Part shown: positions 29,583 through 38,076 of the stretch, in pieces
Numbering within the stretch: position 1 is the stretch's first letter
Layout: each line of letters opens with the position of its first letter
Assembly (NCBI GenBank): GCA_024743215.1
Contig: JANSWZ010000001.1
Coordinates: forward strand, 434,001-498,000
Direction of reading: 5' to 3'
DNA: 64,000 nucleotides
Source: Alphaproteobacteria bacterium
GTDB taxonomy: Bacteria > Pseudomonadota > Alphaproteobacteria > Rhizobiales > GCA-2746425
Made by a program: the position numbers and the translations under genes
Notes under the pieces: model-generated
The model's input: the letters and a program-made list of their open reading frames with translations, nothing else
Told to the model about the DNA's origin: nothing
Database searches by the model: none

Positions 29583-30500
29583 CTATCCGGGCAAGGGAAT
29601 AAACTCTTCTTCATCACCGGGCACGGTATCAAAGCGCGCTTGGCGCCAGTCCTCTTTGGCCTGATCAATCCGTTCTTTGCTCGATGATACGAAATTCCAC
29701 CAGATGTGACGCGGTCCATCCATCGGTTCACCGCCCAGCAACATGAGCCGCGATGGTTTGTTTGCGCGGATTGTGATCCGGTCGCCAGGGCGGAACACCA
29801 GAAGCCGTCCGCTTTCAAAGCGGTCTCCGGCAATTTCAATCTCGCCAGATACAATATAGACGCCACGTTCTTCGTAATCTGCATCCAGCGGTATGACGCC
29901 GCCCGCCTGCAATTCGGCAGAGGCATAGAACATGTCAGAATAGGTTTTCACCGGTGATTTTTGACCATACATGTCACCTATGATGATCCGCGTTGTTGCT
30001 CCGCCATCCCTTAGGACGGGCAGCGATTCTGCCGTTTGATGCTCAAAGTCAGGATCGATTTCCTCAAACTGCTTGGGCATGGCCACCCAGGTTTGAATGC
30101 CAAAAAGATTTTGACCCTTCTTGCGCGTTTCGTCTGATGTACGTTCGGAGTGGACAATGCCTTTGCCCGCGGTCATCCAGTTAACGGCACCTGGCGCAAT
30201 TGGCAGTTCAGTGCCCAGGCTGTCGCGATGGTAGATTTCACCGGAAAACAGATAGGTCACTGTCGACAGGCCAATATGCGGATGCGGCCGCACATCAATT
30301 CCCTGATCTGTGAGAAATTCTGCAGGCCCCATCTGGTCAAAGAATATGAAGGGCCCAATCATCTGTTTTCTGGCAGATGGCAGAGCACGGCGAACTTCAA
30401 ATCCGCCAAGATCACGGGCACGGGGCACAATGATTGTCTCAATTGCGTCGCAGGCTTTTTTATCGCCCGGGGCAGGATCTTCGGCAGGGTGCCACGTCAT
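29583..30500 (-). CDS. Pirin family protein
   Basis: A 305-residue bicupin. The N-terminal cupin carries the pirin metal-site signature (RPHPHIGLSTVTYLFSGEIYHRDS, about residues 55-80), with GKGIVHSERT further on. A C-terminal pirin domain follows (about 170-280). Pirins bind iron; some act as quercetinases or redox-linked regulators, but the role here is open. An AGGAG precedes the ATG at 30500. It lies between xseB and dxs on the same strand, where many relatives have no gene, so it may be an insertion into that group. Confidence 0.9.
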   Translation of the reverse strand: MTWHPAEDPAPGDKKACDAIETIIVPRARDLGGFEVRRALPSARKQMIGPFIFFDQMGPAEFLTDQGIDVRPHPHIGLSTVTYLFSGEIYHRDSLGTELPIAPGAVNWMTAGKGIVHSERTSDETRKKGQNLFGIQTWVAMPKQFEEIDPDFEHQTAESLPVLRDGGATTRIIIGDMYGQKSPVKTYSDMFYASAELQAGGVIPLDADYEERGVYIVSGEIEIAGDRFESGRLLVFRPGDRITIRANKPSRLMLLGGEPMDGPRHIWWNFVSSSKERIDQAKEDWRQARFDTVPGDEEEFIPLPG

Positions 30501-30602
30501 GTCTGATCTCCTCATCTGTTGCTACAGATTTAGATCACAGGCGAGGGGGTATACCAATGGTTGACGTTGTTGAATGACCGTCAATACTGGTGAAACAATC
30601 GG

Positions 30603-30848
30603 TCAGTCGAGTGGTTCTGTAGAAGCTGCTTGTCCATCAGCATTGGTTCTGATTTTTTCGACTTTTTCTTCTGCTGATTTCAACAGGGTATCGCATCTGG
30701 CTTTCAGCGCTTCTCCACGCTCATAGATCGAGATGGATTCTTCCAAAGGCACATCGCCTTTTTCCAGGCGGGCAACAATTGTTTCCAATTCTGCGAGCGC
30801 AGTTTCAAAACTCATGGATTTCAGATCTGCTTTGTCTTCGCTCATCAT
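30603..30848 (-). CDS. xseB: Exodeoxyribonuclease VII small subunit
   Basis: An 81-residue protein with the XseB core: [36 protein letters not shown], two helices that bind the large subunit. The complex degrades single-stranded DNA. Two adjacent ATGs (30848 and 30845) could both start it. It begins 6 nt after the HDAC-like gene, so the two are co-transcribed. The large subunit gene xseA is not in the window. Confidence 0.94.
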   Translation of the reverse strand: MMSEDKADLKSMSFETALAELETIVARLEKGDVPLEESISIYERGEALKARCDTLLKSAEEKVEKIRTNADGQAASTEPLD

Positions 30849-30854
30849 TGTTCC

Positions 30855-31790
30855 TCAGGTGCTCGCATTCATCAGTTCATCTATATGACGGGCTGCCGAT
30901 TCGGCCAGTCCCATCAGATCATAGCCACCTTCCAGCAGCGAAACCACCCGGCCCGATGCATGAGTATCGGCCAGTTCAAGCAGTTTCCCTGTTACCCATT
31001 TGAAATCCTCACCTTGCAGATTGATTTGCGCAAGCGGGTCGCGATGATGGGCATCAAACCCTGCTGAAATCATTATAAGATCAGGTTGAAATTCTGTGAT
31101 TGCCGGAAATATCCGCGTTTCCATGGCTTCACGGAACTGGGTGCCGCCATCACCGGCGGTCAACGGCGCGTTGACGATGTTGTCATGGTCACCGGTTTCA
31201 CTCAGCGATCCGGTGCCGGGATACAGTGGCATTTGATGGGTTGAGCAATAAAGTGTTGTTGGATCATTCCAAAGGATATCCTGACACCCATTGCCGTGGT
31301 GAACATCAAAATCCACAATTGCGACGCGCTCTGCGCCATGGGCCTTTTGGGCGTGACGGGTTGCAATAACCACATTGTTGAACAGGCAAAAGCCCATGGC
31401 TGTGGTTCGCTCTGCATGATGGCCCGGCGGACGAATGGCACAAAAGGCATTGTTTGCCTTGCCGGTCATCACAGCATCGACGGCTGCATTGGCCGCACCA
31501 AAGCCGCGTAACGACGCTTCCCATGAACCAGGAGACGCCACCGTGTCATTGTCGATCTGAGAAATACCAGCATCAGGAATGGCATCCCGTATCATGTTCA
31601 GATAGCTTTCCGGGTGTGCCAACAGAACTGTCTCTATATCGCCCATCGGCGCTTCTACCTTGACCAGCGCATCGAAATGCGGATCGGCGAGGACATCTTT
31701 CAATGCACGTATCCGGTCAGGTCGCTCCGGATGCCCTGCCGGGGTCTCGTGATTGAGGAAGCTGTCATGCTGATAAAGCTCGGTCGCCAA
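30855..31790 (-). CDS. Histone deacetylase-family (acetoin utilisation/acetylpolyamine amidohydrolase-like) hydrolase
   Basis: A 311-residue protein with arginase/deacetylase fold. The Zn-binding and catalytic motifs are intact: RPPGHHAERTTAMGFC (near 117), DFDVHHGNGCQDI (near 155) and SAGFDAHHRDPL (near 245). Bacterial members remove acetyl groups from proteins or polyamines. It appears to start with TTG at 31790. Its position directly upstream of xseB is conserved in Hyphomicrobiales. The natural substrate is unknown. Confidence 0.88.
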   Translation of the reverse strand: MATELYQHDSFLNHETPAGHPERPDRIRALKDVLADPHFDALVKVEAPMGDIETVLLAHPESYLNMIRDAIPDAGISQIDNDTVASPGSWEASLRGFGAANAAVDAVMTGKANNAFCAIRPPGHHAERTTAMGFCLFNNVVIATRHAQKAHGAERVAIVDFDVHHGNGCQDILWNDPTTLYCSTHQMPLYPGTGSLSETGDHDNIVNAPLTAGDGGTQFREAMETRIFPAITEFQPDLIMISAGFDAHHRDPLAQINLQGEDFKWVTGKLLELADTHASGRVVSLLEGGYDLMGLAESAARHIDELMNAST

Positions 31791-31826
31791 ATTCCGTGTC
31801 CCTGAATCACAAATGAATCACAAAAA

Positions 31827-32870
31827 TCACAAATCGTGTTTGTCATTGTTACGCGGCGCAGATGCACGCTGCAAGCGGTCGTATATCGCAGCGCCAAGAC
31901 CATTTCTTGGGGGCGCTACTACGTGAATGATTTCTGGATGGAGCGCATCCAATTTGCGCAGCATGGAAAACAGATTTGCGGCCGCTTCCACGCAATCTCC
32001 GGACCTGCTGAGATCCAGACATGTGTTTGCACCTGTTTGGCCCGGAAGGCTCTTTCCTGCAAATGTCAGGACAGCGTCATTGATCCCTATGGGAGACGCA
32101 CCCCCTGAACTCAGGCGAACCTTTGCCCCTGGCGCATAGTGGGATGTCAGCATGCCGGGCGCTGACGGTGAGAGCTGATCATCAGCCGTTGCCTGATGAT
32201 CTTCAAGGGCCTCTCCATGCAACACGGCCTCTAACTGCTCACGGGTGACAGCTCCCGGTCGCAGAAGGGTTAAGGGGACACCGGGACAGCAAGCAACAAT
32301 TGTGGATTCCAGACCTACCGGACAAGGGCCGCCGTCAACCACCAGCGGAACTGTATCAATCGGGAACGCTGACCGGACATCATTGGCCCGTGTGGGGCTC
32401 AGGAGCCCTGAGGGATTGGCGCTTGGAGCGGCGAGGGGCCGTTGCAGCTGGTTGATGATTGATCTGGTAAAGGTGCTGTCCGGGCAGCGCAGGGCGACAG
32501 TATCCAGGCCAGCTGTTGCCAGCTCGCTGACAGATGCCTGGGCTTTGCGAGGCAAAACCAGCGTAAGGCCACCGGGCCAGAAACTGTTGATCAGTTGATG
32601 CGCTCGTTCATCGATATGAGCAAAGGATTGAGCCATTTCGACCCCATCCACATGGCAAATCAGTGGATTGAAGCTGGGGCGGCCTTTAGCTGCATATATT
32701 TGTGCAACGGTTTGGTCGTCCGTGGCATCGGCCGCCAATCCATAAACTGTTTCTGTCGGCAGGCCGACCAGTTGCCCATCCGCAAGAAGAGCTAAAGCCG
32801 CAACTGCAGCATCAGGACCTTGCGGCATCAGGCCTGGCTGTTCGTGACTATTGGTTTGAGACTTCGTCAC
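31827..32870 (-). CDS. Threonylcarbamoyl-AMP synthase (Sua5/YwlC)
   Basis: A 347-residue protein. The N-terminal YrdC domain (about 15-205) has GLPTETVYGLAADA and KGRPSFNPLICHV, which bind ATP, threonine and bicarbonate. A Sua5 C-terminal domain follows (about 230-345). It makes threonylcarbamoyl-AMP for the t6A modification of tRNAs reading ANN codons. GTG at 32870 overlaps the DnaJ-like gene stop (GTGA), so the two are translationally coupled. This is the long Sua5 form rather than the short TsaC form. Confidence 0.92.
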   Translation of the reverse strand: MTKSQTNSHEQPGLMPQGPDAAVAALALLADGQLVGLPTETVYGLAADATDDQTVAQIYAAKGRPSFNPLICHVDGVEMAQSFAHIDERAHQLINSFWPGGLTLVLPRKAQASVSELATAGLDTVALRCPDSTFTRSIINQLQRPLAAPSANPSGLLSPTRANDVRSAFPIDTVPLVVDGGPCPVGLESTIVACCPGVPLTLLRPGAVTREQLEAVLHGEALEDHQATADDQLSPSAPGMLTSHYAPGAKVRLSSGGASPIGINDAVLTFAGKSLPGQTGANTCLDLSRSGDCVEAAANLFSMLRKLDALHPEIIHVVAPPRNGLGAAIYDRLQRASAPRNNDKHDL

Positions 32871-33847
32871 TTTTGATTCAGCGGAGGACGGCCTTCTTGC
32901 GCCCAGCGTTCCATAAGAGCTTCCAGTTCAGGTTCCGGCTGATCTGGAAACTGTATTTGCAGACTCACCAAGAGGTCACCGGACTTTGATTTTCCCGGCA
33001 GGCCTTTTCCGGGAATCCGCATTGTGCTGCCGGAGTTGCTTTTGGGTGGCACTGTCAGGTTTAGCCGACCTGCCAGGGTTGGTACCTGAATTTTGCCACC
33101 AAGATAGGCTTCATGCAGATGGATCGGCGCATCGTAACGTAAATTCGTTCCATCCACCTTGAAGAGCGGGTGCGGAACAAACCTTACTGTAATCTTCGCA
33201 TCTCCTGACGCGCCGCCCATGGGGCTGGGTGCGCCTTGGCCCTTCAGGCGTATGGTCTGGCCATCCTTTGTGCCTCTTGGCACAGCTACAGCAACAGTCC
33301 TGCCATCGGCAAGCGTTACAGACGCTTTTTTGCCTGCCGCGAAATCTTCCAGCGTGATGGCTAGCTTGCCTTCAACGTCAGCACCTTTTTGCGCTCTGCG
33401 GGCGCCACCAAATCCTTGTTGTCCAGCGCCTGCCTGGCCAAACCCACCTTGACCTGATCCGGGCCGCCCGAAGCCGCCGCGACCGCCAAATATTTCGCTG
33501 AGGATTTCTTCTGCGCCACCGCCGCCAAACCCTTGGCCCGCTGCGCCGCCTGAACGTGGACCGCCGCCTTGGCCAAAACCGCCGAAACCGCCACCACCGC
33601 TGCCACCAAAACCAGGATGAACGGGATTGCCGTCGCCGTCGATCTCACCGCGATCGAACTGCGCACGTTTTTCGCTGTCGCCTATAACGTCATAGGCATT
33701 GTTGAGTCTCGAAAAGCGTTCTTTTGCTTTCGGATCGTCCGGGTTCTGGTCCGGGTGGTTCTTTTTGGCGAGATTGCGGAATGCAGACTTTATATCAGCA
33801 GCACTCGCGCCCTTCGTCACCCCCAGAATCTTGTAGGGATCTGACAT
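32867..33847 (-). CDS. DnaJ-family co-chaperone (CbpA-like, no zinc finger)
   Basis: A 326-residue protein. It has a J domain (about 3-67, with the HPD motif in KKNHPDQNP), then a very glycine-rich linker of about 80 residues, then the DnaJ C-terminal substrate-binding domain (about 125-310: FVPHPLFKVDGTNL, HEAYLGGKIQVPTL). The four CxxCxGxG repeats of DnaJ are absent, making it a class II, CbpA-like J protein. It should stimulate DnaK. It is the first gene of the long minus-strand run and overlaps the Sua5 gene by 4 nt. Confidence 0.93.
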   Translation of the reverse strand: MSDPYKILGVTKGASAADIKSAFRNLAKKNHPDQNPDDPKAKERFSRLNNAYDVIGDSEKRAQFDRGEIDGDGNPVHPGFGGSGGGGFGGFGQGGGPRSGGAAGQGFGGGGAEEILSEIFGGRGGFGRPGSGQGGFGQAGAGQQGFGGARRAQKGADVEGKLAITLEDFAAGKKASVTLADGRTVAVAVPRGTKDGQTIRLKGQGAPSPMGGASGDAKITVRFVPHPLFKVDGTNLRYDAPIHLHEAYLGGKIQVPTLAGRLNLTVPPKSNSGSTMRIPGKGLPGKSKSGDLLVSLQIQFPDQPEPELEALMERWAQEGRPPLNQK

Positions 33848-33899
33848 TGGGATTTTCCAGATTTGTGTTTGTTTCTCTTAACAGGCGGAATTTTTGAGC

Positions 33900-34679
33900 C
33901 TAAACGTCGATTAAACCAAGAAAGATGCTTCTGGCAACAGCATGTGTCTTATTACCAGCCTGAAGCTTCTCCATAGCATTCTTTATATGGGTATCAATTG
34001 TCTCTGTTGAAATAGATAAAATGCTTGCTGTTTCAGCGGCCGTTTTGCCTCGGCTTGCCCATGACAGCACTTCGCGTTCACGATCAGTCAGGCGCGTGGT
34101 TTCGAATGCCTGTTCCCGTCGGCTGAAGGGTATTACTTCGCCGCTGCTTTTGCCGATCTCCCGAATCCGCATGAGCTCCTGCATCCAATAGATCAGAATG
34201 ACATGGAGGATGTGGCGCATATCTTCGATGTGTTGGTACAGGCGCGTTGGCTTTTCATGCCAGAACAAGGTGCAGACACAGGAGCGCATCCGACCAATGT
34301 CATCGACAAAATGGAACGGTATGACGAGCCCTTCCTGAAAGCCATAATCCATGGCGGCTTCCATGAGCTTGTGGGCACCAGGTTTTCTTTTCCCTGTTCT
34401 TTGCGGAAGCGGCACGCTTGCCCACAGGAAGGGCACATTCGTTCTGCGAGCGGTCTTGAGACATTCATCAATCAAGATAAAATCGTTTGAGGCATAGTCG
34501 ACCTCCCATCCGCTGCCCGTCGTTCCGACGTAGAAGGGGTCGATCTTGCCGGGCATTCCACCATCCAGAAAGCAGAATGCGGCAAATCCGAAATCATTCA
34601 CAATGGTGTTGAGGACAGCAACCAACTGGTCCTGAGAAGAACATCTTTCGATGTCAGATATTGCCTTCTCAAGTTTCAT
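33900..34679 (-). CDS. LuxR-type autoinducer-binding transcriptional regulator
   Basis: A 259-residue protein (264 if the in-frame ATG at 34694 is used; 34679 is preferred because GGTGAG lies seven bases upstream). The N-terminal autoinducer-binding domain (about 10-165) keeps the ligand-site pattern: in the longer numbering W63 and Y67 (GWEVDY), D76 and W91 (PFLW). The residue after the aspartate is Glu rather than the usual Pro. The C-terminal LuxR helix-turn-helix spans about 190-255 (LTDREREVLSWASRGKTAAETASILSIS). It is divergent from an acyl-homoserine-lactone synthase gene and should be its cognate receptor. Confidence 0.9.
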   Translation of the reverse strand: MKLEKAISDIERCSSQDQLVAVLNTIVNDFGFAAFCFLDGGMPGKIDPFYVGTTGSGWEVDYASNDFILIDECLKTARRTNVPFLWASVPLPQRTGKRKPGAHKLMEAAMDYGFQEGLVIPFHFVDDIGRMRSCVCTLFWHEKPTRLYQHIEDMRHILHVILIYWMQELMRIREIGKSSGEVIPFSRREQAFETTRLTDREREVLSWASRGKTAAETASILSISTETIDTHIKNAMEKLQAGNKTHAVARSIFLGLIDV

Positions 34680-34689
34680 TTCAAAACTC

Positions 34690-34707
34690 ACCATTTATCG
34701 GGATGGT
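34690..34707. promoter_or_regulatory. lux-box-like inverted repeat between luxR and luxI genes
   Basis: ACCAT (34690-34694) and ATGGT (34703-34707) are separated by 8 nt, an 18-bp palindrome of the size of tra or lux boxes. It lies just upstream of the preferred luxR start and 55 nt before the preferred luxI start. The arms are short and no match to a specific consensus is claimed. Confidence 0.35.
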
Positions 34708-34761
34708 TATTAGCTAGCATAAATCGTTATGTCTCACCATAGCTGCTGGCGGGAGGCGACC

Positions 34762-35436
34762 TTGCTTTTAACAGGTACTTCAAATTCAGATTCAGACATA
34801 CGCATTGTCATCGGAACTGCAGAAAACGCCAGTCAGGATGTCATTGATGTGATGGCGTTTCGCAAACGTATTCTGGTTGATTCACTTGGTTGGGACCTCA
34901 CGGTCACCGATGGTTTGGAGCAAGATGAATTTGACCGGGCTGACACCGTGCATTGTGCGGTTTGGAACAAGGAAACATTGGTTGGATCGTTTCGAGCTAT
35001 CAGAGCTGACAGGACTTATCTCGCTGCAGAAAAATTTCATCATCTCGCCACACTCAAATCTTATCCGGATGACGAAAACAGTTGGGAGATCAGCCGTTTT
35101 GTTGTCGCCATGGGCAAGCGACGATTCTCATATGCCCTGACGACCTATGCCTCTATGTTTCGCTTTGCCTTTGCCATGAATGCCGATCGTCTTGTTGCGT
35201 TTTCAGACCTGTCCCATGAGCGCTTGCTATCGCGTATCGGGATTGTAACCGAACGCTATGGTCCCCCTTTTGAAATCGGAATTGATGCCGTGGGTAGACC
35301 GGTCAAGGTGGTGTCTGGAGAAATTTCCATCGCTGCACAATCGGGTTCCCGATTTCTTCAGCTTTTGTCTCACGTCAATCCTTTGGAGGAGTCTGATGTA
35401 TATTCCTTACCGCGACGTCGCAGCCTTTCGGCGTGA
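34762..35436 (+). CDS. luxI: Acyl-homoserine-lactone synthase (LuxI family)
   Basis: A 224-residue protein if it starts at TTG 34762, which has GGGAGG five bases upstream. An ATG at 34729 with no ribosome site would add 11 residues. In the longer numbering the LuxI catalytic residues are R45, W55 (DSLGWDL), D66 and D69 (QDEFDR), R89 (VGSFRAIR), E120 and R123 (WEISRFVV). It makes an N-acyl-homoserine lactone from SAM and an acyl-ACP or acyl-CoA; the acyl chain cannot be read from sequence. It is divergent from a luxR gene and its 3' end overlaps a cytochrome P450 gene by 41 nt, so the P450 is very probably co-expressed. Confidence 0.9.
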   Translation: MLLTGTSNSDSDIRIVIGTAENASQDVIDVMAFRKRILVDSLGWDLTVTDGLEQDEFDRADTVHCAVWNKETLVGSFRAIRADRTYLAAEKFHHLATLKSYPDDENSWEISRFVVAMGKRRFSYALTTYASMFRFAFAMNADRLVAFSDLSHERLLSRIGIVTERYGPPFEIGIDAVGRPVKVVSGEISIAAQSGSRFLQLLSHVNPLEESDVYSLPRRRSLSA

Positions 35437-36691
35437 CCCTCTGACATTGCTAAGCAGCAAGGCTCAGGCGGGGGACCAGGGTTTTGTGCCTCTGGCTCTT
35501 GGGGTGCGCCCGATCCATTTGTGCAATGGAGCAACCACAGCCCGGTCAATCTTGAAATGGCCGACCACGGAACTGGATAAGGGGTCCTTGGTTCAGCGTT
35601 TGCGCCCCATTATGGGAGAAAGCTTGCTGACCAATAATGGAGAGGCTCACAAGGCTTCGAAAGCAGCTATTCACAGACACCTTCAACGCAATGCCATTTC
35701 TGGCAACATCGACAAAATGATTGCGGTCGTAAATGGTTACATTGCAGCGTTGTCATCAGAAAGCAGCTTCCGCCCGGTCTCGATCTCTGCACCTCTTGCG
35801 CTGCAGATGGGCGCGACTGCTTTGTTTGGGCACGACGTCCTGGGCGCTGCTGATCGCATGGCGCTGATTGAGGCTGTTCAGACGGTGGAAGCCGAGCTTG
35901 CAGATGATATGTTTCGCGTGTTGCCAAACGGCCCCAGAAAAGCGGCGGAAAGAACCAAACGTATTGATACTGCTCGGGAAATTGTTGGCGCTGTCATCAA
36001 CAGGGCACGTGCCAATGACAACAAATCGCCATTGTTGATTGCGTTGGAAGAGGCTGGTTTGGATGACGAGCAGGTCAATGCGGAACTGCTTGGGTTGTTG
36101 ATTGCCGGGCATCACACAACTGGCGCATCAATTGCCTGGATGCTTTACCAAATGGCGCTTGATCCTGCGCTTGCGGATGTACTGGCCTATGAGGCGGATG
36201 GTGTCATGGACGCCTTGGAAAAAGGCGAGTCCAGTGCTCTGCGCCGAGCACCATTGAGCGAAGCTTTTGTCAAGGAAACCTTGCGGGTTTACCCTGCCGG
36301 ATGGTGGACTTCACGAGAGTTTTTGCTGCCAGTTGAAGTCGAGGGCATGCGTTTTCGTCGGGGGGATATGGTGATGATCAGTCCGTGGACCCTGCATAAG
36401 GATCCGCGCAATTGGGAGCAGCCGGAAGAATTCAGGCTTGATCGTGATTATTCACACCCATCCTATATGCCATTTGGTGTGGGTGGCAGATCGTGCATTG
36501 GCATGGCCATCGCATTATTTGAACTGCAACTGGTGGCGCTGCAATTTGCATCTGCCTTCAACATGTCCGGCACATTTTCTGCAGAAGAGATGGTGCCGAT
36601 TCCATCTATTACGCTGTTGGCACCAGATCATGAACTTGGCCTGGCAGTCCGGGACGAACGCAGGTTCAAAAACCGTATGGCGGTGGCCTGA
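35396..36691 (+). CDS. Cytochrome P450
   Basis: A 431-residue P450 with all defining motifs: the I-helix oxygen-activation segment AGHHTTGASIAW (near residue 240), the K-helix ExxR in ETLRVYP, the meander PEEFRLDRD, and the haem loop FGVGGRSCIG with the ligand cysteine. No fused reductase or ferredoxin domain and no membrane anchor are seen, so it needs separate electron donors, none of which is adjacent. ATG at 35396 follows GGAGGA inside the end of luxI, giving a 41-nt overlap in a different frame. A 66-residue gene follows after 1 nt. The P450 may act on the homoserine-lactone signal or on a quorum-controlled product; this is inference from linkage. Confidence 0.92.
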   Translation: MYIPYRDVAAFRRDPLTLLSSKAQAGDQGFVPLALGVRPIHLCNGATTARSILKWPTTELDKGSLVQRLRPIMGESLLTNNGEAHKASKAAIHRHLQRNAISGNIDKMIAVVNGYIAALSSESSFRPVSISAPLALQMGATALFGHDVLGAADRMALIEAVQTVEAELADDMFRVLPNGPRKAAERTKRIDTAREIVGAVINRARANDNKSPLLIALEEAGLDDEQVNAELLGLLIAGHHTTGASIAWMLYQMALDPALADVLAYEADGVMDALEKGESSALRRAPLSEAFVKETLRVYPAGWWTSREFLLPVEVEGMRFRRGDMVMISPWTLHKDPRNWEQPEEFRLDRDYSHPSYMPFGVGGRSCIGMAIALFELQLVALQFASAFNMSGTFSAEEMVPIPSITLLAPDHELGLAVRDERRFKNRMAVA

Positions 36692-36692
36692 T

Positions 36693-36893
36693 ATGCGGGA
36701 ATCCAACCTTGATCTGCGCGATTTCATCGATCGTTACAGCGATGAATACAAACAACGGAAAGCCCTGTTGGCCATTCTGGAGTACGCGATTTCAGAAACA
36801 ACGGATCTGGATCCAGATGCTGCGCGTCACCTGGAAACCGCGAAGTTGATGATTGCCTCAAAAATTACGTCAGAATTGGTGATGAAGCACTAG
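36693..36893 (+). CDS. Small protein of unknown function downstream of the P450
   Basis: A 66-residue soluble protein, mostly predicted helical and charged (DFIDRYSDEYKQRKALLAIL, then TDLDPDAARHLETAKLMIAS). It resembles no family I recognise. The ATG lies one base after the P450 stop. It appears to be the last gene of a luxI-P450-orphan operon. A role as a partner or regulator of the P450 is possible but not shown; it could also be a chance open frame, although the tight spacing argues for a gene. Confidence 0.6.
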   Translation: MRESNLDLRDFIDRYSDEYKQRKALLAILEYAISETTDLDPDAARHLETAKLMIASKITSELVMKH

Positions 36894-36920
36894 AATGTGC
36901 ACTTAAGCTGCAAGATTGGT

Positions 36921-37340
36921 TTAGCTGCGATCTACCAATTCGAAGCGATTGATCTGCCAGTTCTCCTGTCCGGCAATGCAGGCTTCGCCTTTATAGCGAT
37001 GGATGCCATCGATGTTTTGCAATGTGGCGGCAAAATTCCGGCAGCGACCAATACCATCACTGGGCGCAGTGAAAGCCATGAGACTGCCGCTGGAACCGGT
37101 ACGGTCGTTTTCCCAGGGAACAAGCGATCCTGCCGCTTTTTGATTGGCTGCTTCATTCAGTGCTGTTCGCATTTTCAGCCAATCAGAGGTTTCAACATTG
37201 TTTGGCTTTGGAGAGGTTGCGATTGAGCCGGTTATGATGTCGTCTGCACCATCGTCCAACAGACCTGGCGATATGGAGCATCCCGCTATGGGAACCAGAA
37301 ATAGCGCGGCAAAAATGCATTTTCGCAATTGGCGGCTCAT
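36921..37340 (-). CDS. Surface antigen-like lipoprotein (RT0821/Lpp0805 type)
   Basis: A 139-residue protein with a lipoprotein signal peptide: basic start (MSRQLRK), hydrophobic core and lipobox IAGC with the acylated Cys near residue 20. The mature part has the short conserved region seen in RT0821/Lpp0805-like surface antigens ([20 protein letters not shown], then W.N..TGSSG). It probably sits in the outer membrane facing the periplasm. It is divergent from and nearly abuts pdxH, an arrangement common in Hyphomicrobiales. The function is unknown. An upstream in-frame start 13 codons earlier is less likely. Confidence 0.75.
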   Translation of the reverse strand: MSRQLRKCIFAALFLVPIAGCSISPGLLDDGADDIITGSIATSPKPNNVETSDWLKMRTALNEAANQKAAGSLVPWENDRTGSSGSLMAFTAPSDGIGRCRNFAATLQNIDGIHRYKGEACIAGQENWQINRFELVDRS

Positions 37341-37402
37341 GCTTACATGCCTATATCTGGGTGGAAGTATCTTCATCATTCATACAGCGGGTCATCAATT
37401 CC

Positions 37403-38056
37403 ATGACTAGTGACGATAAAACTACACAATCTAGGTTAATGAGCCGTGACTTCACGGAAATTGAGCCCACAGCTTCTGCGCCATTTGAACTATTTGCGTC
37501 GTGGATGGGGGATGCAGAGCAAAGTGAATTGAACGACCCGAATGCCATGTCGGTCGCAACTGTTGACGGGCAGGGGGTGCCAAATGTGCGCATTCTGCTT
37601 CTGAAAGGGTTTGATGAACGCGGCTTTGTTTTCTACACGAATTTTGAAAGCAACAAGGGTCGGGAATTGTTGGCTCATCCGCACGCTGCGCTTTGCTTTC
37701 ACTGGAAAACCCTCAGGCGGCAGGTGCGCATCCGCGGACCGATTGAGCAGGTTTCGAATGAAGAGGCTGATATTTACTATAACAGCCGGTCAGAAGGCAG
37801 CCGTATCGGGGCATGGGCTAGCCAGCAGTCGCGCCCCTTGAATTCTCGCGACGATCTTGAGAGGGCTGTCGAGGAATATACCGAACGCTATGCGGGAAAG
37901 GATGTTCCGCGACCGGAGCATTGGTCCGGCTTTCGGGTAAAACCGGTTGAGATTGAGTTCTGGCATGATCGGCCATTCCGGTTACATGACCGGATTGTGT
38001 TTTCCCGCGAGACCGGTGAAGAACAGTCTTGGACCAAGCAGCGACTGAATCCCTGA
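37403..38056 (+). CDS. pdxH: Pyridoxamine/pyridoxine 5'-phosphate oxidase
   Basis: A 217-residue FMN enzyme. It has the split-barrel FMN-binding core ([21 protein letters not shown], then [16 protein letters not shown]) and the C-terminal PLP-site signature [19 protein letters not shown], ending in RLNP as is typical for PdxH. It makes pyridoxal 5'-phosphate. The start is uncertain: ATG 37403 is used; GTG 37361 (longer) and ATG 37439 (preceded by AGG) are alternatives. PLP made here serves the nearby PLP-dependent aminotransferase and MocR among many others. Confidence 0.93.
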   Translation: MTSDDKTTQSRLMSRDFTEIEPTASAPFELFASWMGDAEQSELNDPNAMSVATVDGQGVPNVRILLLKGFDERGFVFYTNFESNKGRELLAHPHAALCFHWKTLRRQVRIRGPIEQVSNEEADIYYNSRSEGSRIGAWASQQSRPLNSRDDLERAVEEYTERYAGKDVPRPEHWSGFRVKPVEIEFWHDRPFRLHDRIVFSRETGEEQSWTKQRLNP

Positions 38057-38076
38057 TTGAATGGAAGCAATGCTTG

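Noticed and set aside
33361-33666. Glycine-rich repeat region as a separate repeat element
   Set aside because: It is the normal G/F-rich linker of the DnaJ-like protein, repetitive only because of glycine codons.
37361-37402. Longer pdxH start (GTG at 37361)
   Set aside because: It would push the start to 21 nt from the divergent lipoprotein start and add residues outside the usual family N terminus; ATG 37403 is simpler.
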